Assembly (NCBI GenBank): GCA_900552925.1
Contig: USBH01000081.1
Coordinates: forward strand, 1-7,557
DNA length: 7,557 nucleotides
From: an uncultured Oscillospiraceae bacterium
GTDB lineage: Bacteria > Bacillota > Clostridia > Oscillospirales > Acutalibacteraceae
Reading direction: 5' to 3'
Below the pieces are notes generated by a model. That model did no database searches. It was not told the origin of the DNA and saw only the letters and a program-made list of their open reading frames with translations. Positions 5,419-7,557 of the stretch are shown here, piece after piece. Position 1 is the stretch's first letter. Each line of letters begins with the position of its first letter. Made by a program: the position numbers and the translations under genes.

Positions 5419-5472
5419 TCGGCGCACAGGGACCGGCGCAGGGCGCTGTGTCGTTCCGCACCATATAAAATA

Positions 5473-5515
5473 AAATCGGGCATTTCGGCGGCAAAGCGTT
5501 CGAAATGCCCGATTT
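5473..5515. terminator. Bidirectional terminator between ddh and the CMD-family gene
   Basis: AAATCGGGCATTTCG (5473-5487) and CGAAATGCCCGATTT (5501-5515) form a perfect 15-bp stem with a 13-base loop. T-rich sequence follows on the plus strand (TTTCTTTAT). The A-rich run before it (ATAAAATAAA) gives a T-rich tail for minus-strand transcripts. It therefore serves both convergent genes. A weaker hairpin, CACAG/CTGTG (5425-5429 with 5446-5450), lies just upstream. Confidence 0.9.
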
Positions 5516-5531
5516 CTTTATAGCGGTGTTT

Positions 5532-6085
5532 TTACGATTCCGCGGCCTTGTTGACGCAGGCGACGGCGTTCAGGCTGCGCGGGTAGCCGATATACGGCAG
5601 GCACTGGGAGACGACGCGGATGAGAAAGTCCCGGTCGTTTCCGAGGTTCATGTTGCCTTTGGCGTGGCTCGTGAGCTGCGGCTCGCAGCCGCCCTGCGCG
5701 GCCAGAAAGCAGAAGGTGATCATTTCCCGCTGGGCGAGCGTCAGGCCGGTGCGGGTATAGTAGTCGCCGAAGCAGTTGGCGGCCAGCCAGCGATTGATGT
5801 GGCCCGCCTTCCACGCCTCCAGCATCTGCGGGCCGAAGATGTCGGCCTGCGCCTGCGCGCCCTTTTCAAGCCGGTTTTCCATGGTGGTCGTGGACTGGCC
5901 TTCGAGCGGGAGGGTCACGCCGCGCTGCGTCAGAATCTCGTTTGTGCATTTCAGAAAAGGCAGCACGCGGCCGATGCCGAGGTAGTCGACAGCCTGATAG
6001 ACGATCTCCTTGACCATCACGGGCGTCACGCCCGCATCCAGCGCGGCGGCACCGCTTAAAAATGCCTGACAGCCATAGCTCGAAA
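5532..6085 (-). pseudogene. Carboxymuconolactone decarboxylase (AhpD-like) family gene, N-terminus missing
   Basis: Minus-strand coding sequence for the C-terminal part of a two-repeat CMD-family protein (AhpD-like helical fold, usually about 230-260 residues, often peroxidase- or decarboxylase-like). The first repeat survives only from about CQAFLSGAAALDAG onward (near 6070), then GVTPVMVKEIVYQAVDYLG and LPLEGQSTTT. The second repeat is complete, with ANCFGDYYTRTGL, AQREMITFCFLAAQGGCEP, QLTSHAKGN and SQCLPYIGYPRSLNA. The frame continues upstream only to a stop at 6099-6101 with no ATG. The sole available start in frame near the break is GTG 6029, which would give 165 residues. About 65-80 N-terminal residues are missing, replaced by the promoter region of the divergent AKR. 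The truncated protein could still be made from GTG 6029, so loss of function is inference. Confidence 0.8.
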
Positions 6086-6099
6086 TGCAGCATAAGTAT

Positions 6100-6128
6100 T
6101 AGACATGGAGGAAAAGAACCGCTATAAT
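6100..6128 (+). promoter_or_regulatory. Promoter of the YajO-like AKR gene
   Basis: -35 TAGACA (6100-6105), one mismatch from consensus, an exact 17-base spacer, and -10 TATAAT (6123-6128). Start near 6135 gives a leader of about 85 nt. The -35 lies within about 20 bases of the point where the divergent CMD-family gene is cut off. Confidence 0.8.
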
Positions 6129-6150
6129 GGGATTGAAACGAAGCGGTCGA

Positions 6151-6190
6151 TCGGCCGCGTCCGGGAAACGGCGCGAACGCGGGCGGCCGA
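6151..6190 (+). promoter_or_regulatory. GC-rich hairpin in the leader of the YajO-like AKR gene
   Basis: TCGGCCGC (6151-6158) pairs perfectly with GCGGCCGA (6183-6190) around a 24-base loop that can itself pair CCG (6161-6163) with CGG (6169-6171). No T tract follows, so it is not an intrinsic terminator. It ends 16 bases before the Shine-Dalgarno (AAGGAGG, 6207-6213) and does not cover it. A role in message stability is possible but unproven. Confidence 0.4.
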
Positions 6191-6220
6191 CAGGGAAGGC
6201 GAACAGAAGGAGGAAATACA

Positions 6221-7267
6221 ATGCAGTATACAAAACTCGGCAATTCGGATTTGAAGGTCTCGCGCATCTGCATGGGGTGCATGGGCTTCGGCGACGCGAA
6301 GAACGGCCAGCACAGCTGGACGCTGGACGAGGCGCATTCCCGCGAGATCATCAAGCGCGGGCTGGAGCTCGGCGTGAATTTCTTCGACACCGCCATCGGC
6401 TACCAGAGCGGCACGAGCGAGCAGTACGTGGGCCGCGCCGTCCGGGACTTCGCAAAGCGCGAGGACGTGGTGGTGGCCACGAAGTTCCTGCCGCGTACGC
6501 CGGATGAAATCGCTGCCGGGGTGACAGGCCGGCAGCACATCGAGCAGATGGTCAACACCAGCCTGAAGAATCTGGGGCTCGACTATATCGACCTGTATAT
6601 CTATCACATGTGGGATTACGAGACGCCGCTCTGGGACATCATGGACGGGCTCAACCGCGTGGTGCAGGCGGGCAAGGTGCGGTACATCGGCATCTCCAAC
6701 TGCTTCGCCTACCAGCTCGCCAAGGCCAATGCGCTGGCGGAAAAAGAGGGCTTCCAGAAGTTCGTCTCGATTCAGGGGCACTACAACCTGATCTTCCGCG
6801 AGGAGGAGCGCGAGATGGCGAAGCTCTGCGCCGAGGACAACATCGCGATGACGCCGTACAGCGCGCTCGCCGGCGGTCGGCTCTCCAAGCACCCGGGCGA
6901 GACCTCCAAGCGCTTGGAAGAGGACAGCTATGCCCGGTTCAAGTACGACGCGACCGCCGAGCAGGACGCGGTCGTTATCAACAGGGTCGCGGAGCTGGCG
7001 GAAAGGCGCGGCGTATCCATGACCGAGATCTCGCTGGCATGGCTGCTCACCAAGGTGACCGCGCCGGTGGTGGGCGCAACGAAGCTGCACCACATCGAGG
7101 GCGCGGCGAAGGCGGTGGAGCTTGCGCTGACGCCGGAGGAGTGCGCTTATCTGGAGGAGCCCTATGTTCCGCATAAGCTCGTGGGCGTGATGGCGCAGAA
7201 CACCCCGGCCGCCGCAAAACAGCAGCATGTGTGGAGCACCGGCAGCCAGAAAATCGAAAAGGCGTAA
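6221..7267 (+). CDS. YajO-like aldo/keto reductase
   Basis: A complete 348-residue aldo/keto reductase of the longer YajO/Tas/IolS-like group, distinct from the three shorter AKRs upstream. ATG 6221 lies 7 bases after AAGGAGG. The tetrad is D56 and Y61 (in FFDTAIGYQSGTSE), K88 (VVATKFLPR) and H129 (YHMWDYETP). ISNCFAYQLAKAN (158-170), VSIQGHYNLIFREEEREM (182-199) and YSALAGGRLS (213-222) closely follow E. coli YajO, an NADPH-dependent reductase linked to thiamine and deoxyxylulose metabolism. The cofactor loop near the C-terminus is VVGATKLHHIEGA (283-295). A C-terminal tail of about 25 residues past the YajO-like end (VPHKLVG) is rich in Ala and Gln. It has its own promoter and terminator, so it is a single-gene unit. 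The in vivo substrate is uncertain. Confidence 0.93.
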   Translation: MQYTKLGNSDLKVSRICMGCMGFGDAKNGQHSWTLDEAHSREIIKRGLELGVNFFDTAIGYQSGTSEQYVGRAVRDFAKREDVVVATKFLPRTPDEIAAGVTGRQHIEQMVNTSLKNLGLDYIDLYIYHMWDYETPLWDIMDGLNRVVQAGKVRYIGISNCFAYQLAKANALAEKEGFQKFVSIQGHYNLIFREEEREMAKLCAEDNIAMTPYSALAGGRLSKHPGETSKRLEEDSYARFKYDATAEQDAVVINRVAELAERRGVSMTEISLAWLLTKVTAPVVGATKLHHIEGAAKAVELALTPEECAYLEEPYVPHKLVGVMAQNTPAAAKQQHVWSTGSQKIEKA

Positions 7268-7284
7268 AAGGCCGTGAAAACGAA

Positions 7285-7321
7285 GAGAGGATTTGCCTGG
7301 TGCAAATCCTCTCGCTTGTTT
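7285..7321. terminator. Bidirectional terminator between the YajO-like AKR and UDG genes
   Basis: GAGAGGATTTGC (7285-7296) and GCAAATCCTCTC (7302-7313) form a perfect 12-bp stem with a CTGGT loop. GCTTGTTT follows on the plus strand, and GTGAAAACGAA before it gives TTCGTTTTCAC on the minus strand. It serves both converging genes. Confidence 0.88.
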
Positions 7322-7348
7322 ATGGCAGTCAGGTATCGCCGCGCGCCG

Positions 7349-7542
7349 TCATTCCGGGGCGTTGTCGTAGGTCTTCGCGACGTCGAGCCGGAGCTCGTCG
7401 ATCTTCTCGCGCAGCTTCAGGAAATCCTCGAAAGCGGCGGGCTTCTGGTTCGGGTTGCGCAGAAGCGCGGCAGGGTGGAGCGTCGCCATCATCAGGGTGC
7501 CGTTCTTTTCAAAGAACTGGCCGTGCTCGCGCGTGATTTTCA
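7349..7542 (-). CDS. Family-4 uracil-DNA glycosylase, C-terminal part only
   Basis: Minus-strand gene entering from the right edge; only the last 63 codons are present, ending at the stop complement 7349-7351. The protein reads KITREHGQFFEKNGTLMMAT and then LHPAALLRNPNQKPAAFEDF. HPAALLRNP is the conserved C-terminal DNA-intercalation/active-site motif of family-4 (type 4, iron-sulfur) uracil-DNA glycosylases, which remove uracil from DNA in base-excision repair. The four cluster cysteines and the N-terminal active site lie off the window. The apparent GTG start at 7541-7543 is an artefact, because its first base already belongs to the adapter. The gene converges on the YajO-like AKR across the terminator. 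Confidence 0.88.
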
Positions 7543-7557
7543 CTGTCTCTTATACAC
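7543..7557 (+). other. Tn5/Nextera mosaic-end adapter (not genomic)
   Basis: CTGTCTCTTATACAC is the first 15 bases of the reverse-complement 19-bp mosaic end, in outward orientation relative to the copy at 30-48. Genomic sequence ends at about 7542. Confidence 0.97.

Noticed and set aside
49..7542. Search by eye for CRISPR repeats, tRNA or rRNA genes, transposase genes, IS ends and defence-gene motifs.
   Set aside because: None seen; the only transposon sequence is the library mosaic ends.

Overview
The window is a GC-rich bacterial fragment. Strong AGGAGG-type Shine-Dalgarno sites, perfect TATAAT -10 boxes (three of four with exact 17-bp spacers), rho-independent hairpins and proteins resembling those of gut Clostridia (YajO-like and 2,5-diketogluconate-reductase-like AKRs, meso-diaminopimelate dehydrogenase) suggest an anaerobic Bacillota, perhaps Oscillospirales. 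That assignment is inference. Both ends are sequencing-library sequence: Illumina Nextera i7 adapter at 1-48 and the Tn5 mosaic end at 7543-7557. The biological insert is therefore about 49-7542.

Left part (80-3550) is one apparent transcription unit: an extended -10 promoter, AKR-1 (171-1016), a flavin-reductase-like FMN protein (1070-1627), the 5' stub of a RibD/dihydrofolate-reductase-family gene (from 1638), AKR-2 (1763-2632), AKR-3 (2649-3506) and a strong terminator. The three AKRs are paralogs with intact D-Y-K-H tetrads. AKR-1 differs at two positions of the NADP-phosphate pocket, so the array may mix NADH and NADPH enzymes.

Middle part (3507-4437) holds no intact gene. It contains a decayed small ORF, two terminator hairpins, a near-consensus promoter with Shine-Dalgarno that now leads into frame-broken sequence, and a further broken gene whose first half resembles the N-terminus of a D-2-hydroxyacid dehydrogenase.

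Right part (4347-7557): a consensus promoter drives meso-diaminopimelate dehydrogenase (ddh, 4438-5418), which converges across a 15-bp bidirectional terminator on a minus-strand carboxymuconolactone-decarboxylase/AhpD-like gene that has lost its N-terminus. Divergent from that, a second consensus promoter drives a YajO-like AKR (6221-7267). This gene converges across a 12-bp terminator hairpin on the 3' end of a family-4 uracil-DNA glycosylase gene cut off by the adapter.

Taken together this is a carbonyl-reduction/redox cluster (four AKRs and one flavoprotein) with gene stubs at two of the AKR boundaries. I see no defence system, CRISPR array, tRNA, rRNA or insertion sequence. The interesting content is AKR paralog expansion with possible cofactor divergence, and recombination or decay scars next to the AKR genes.
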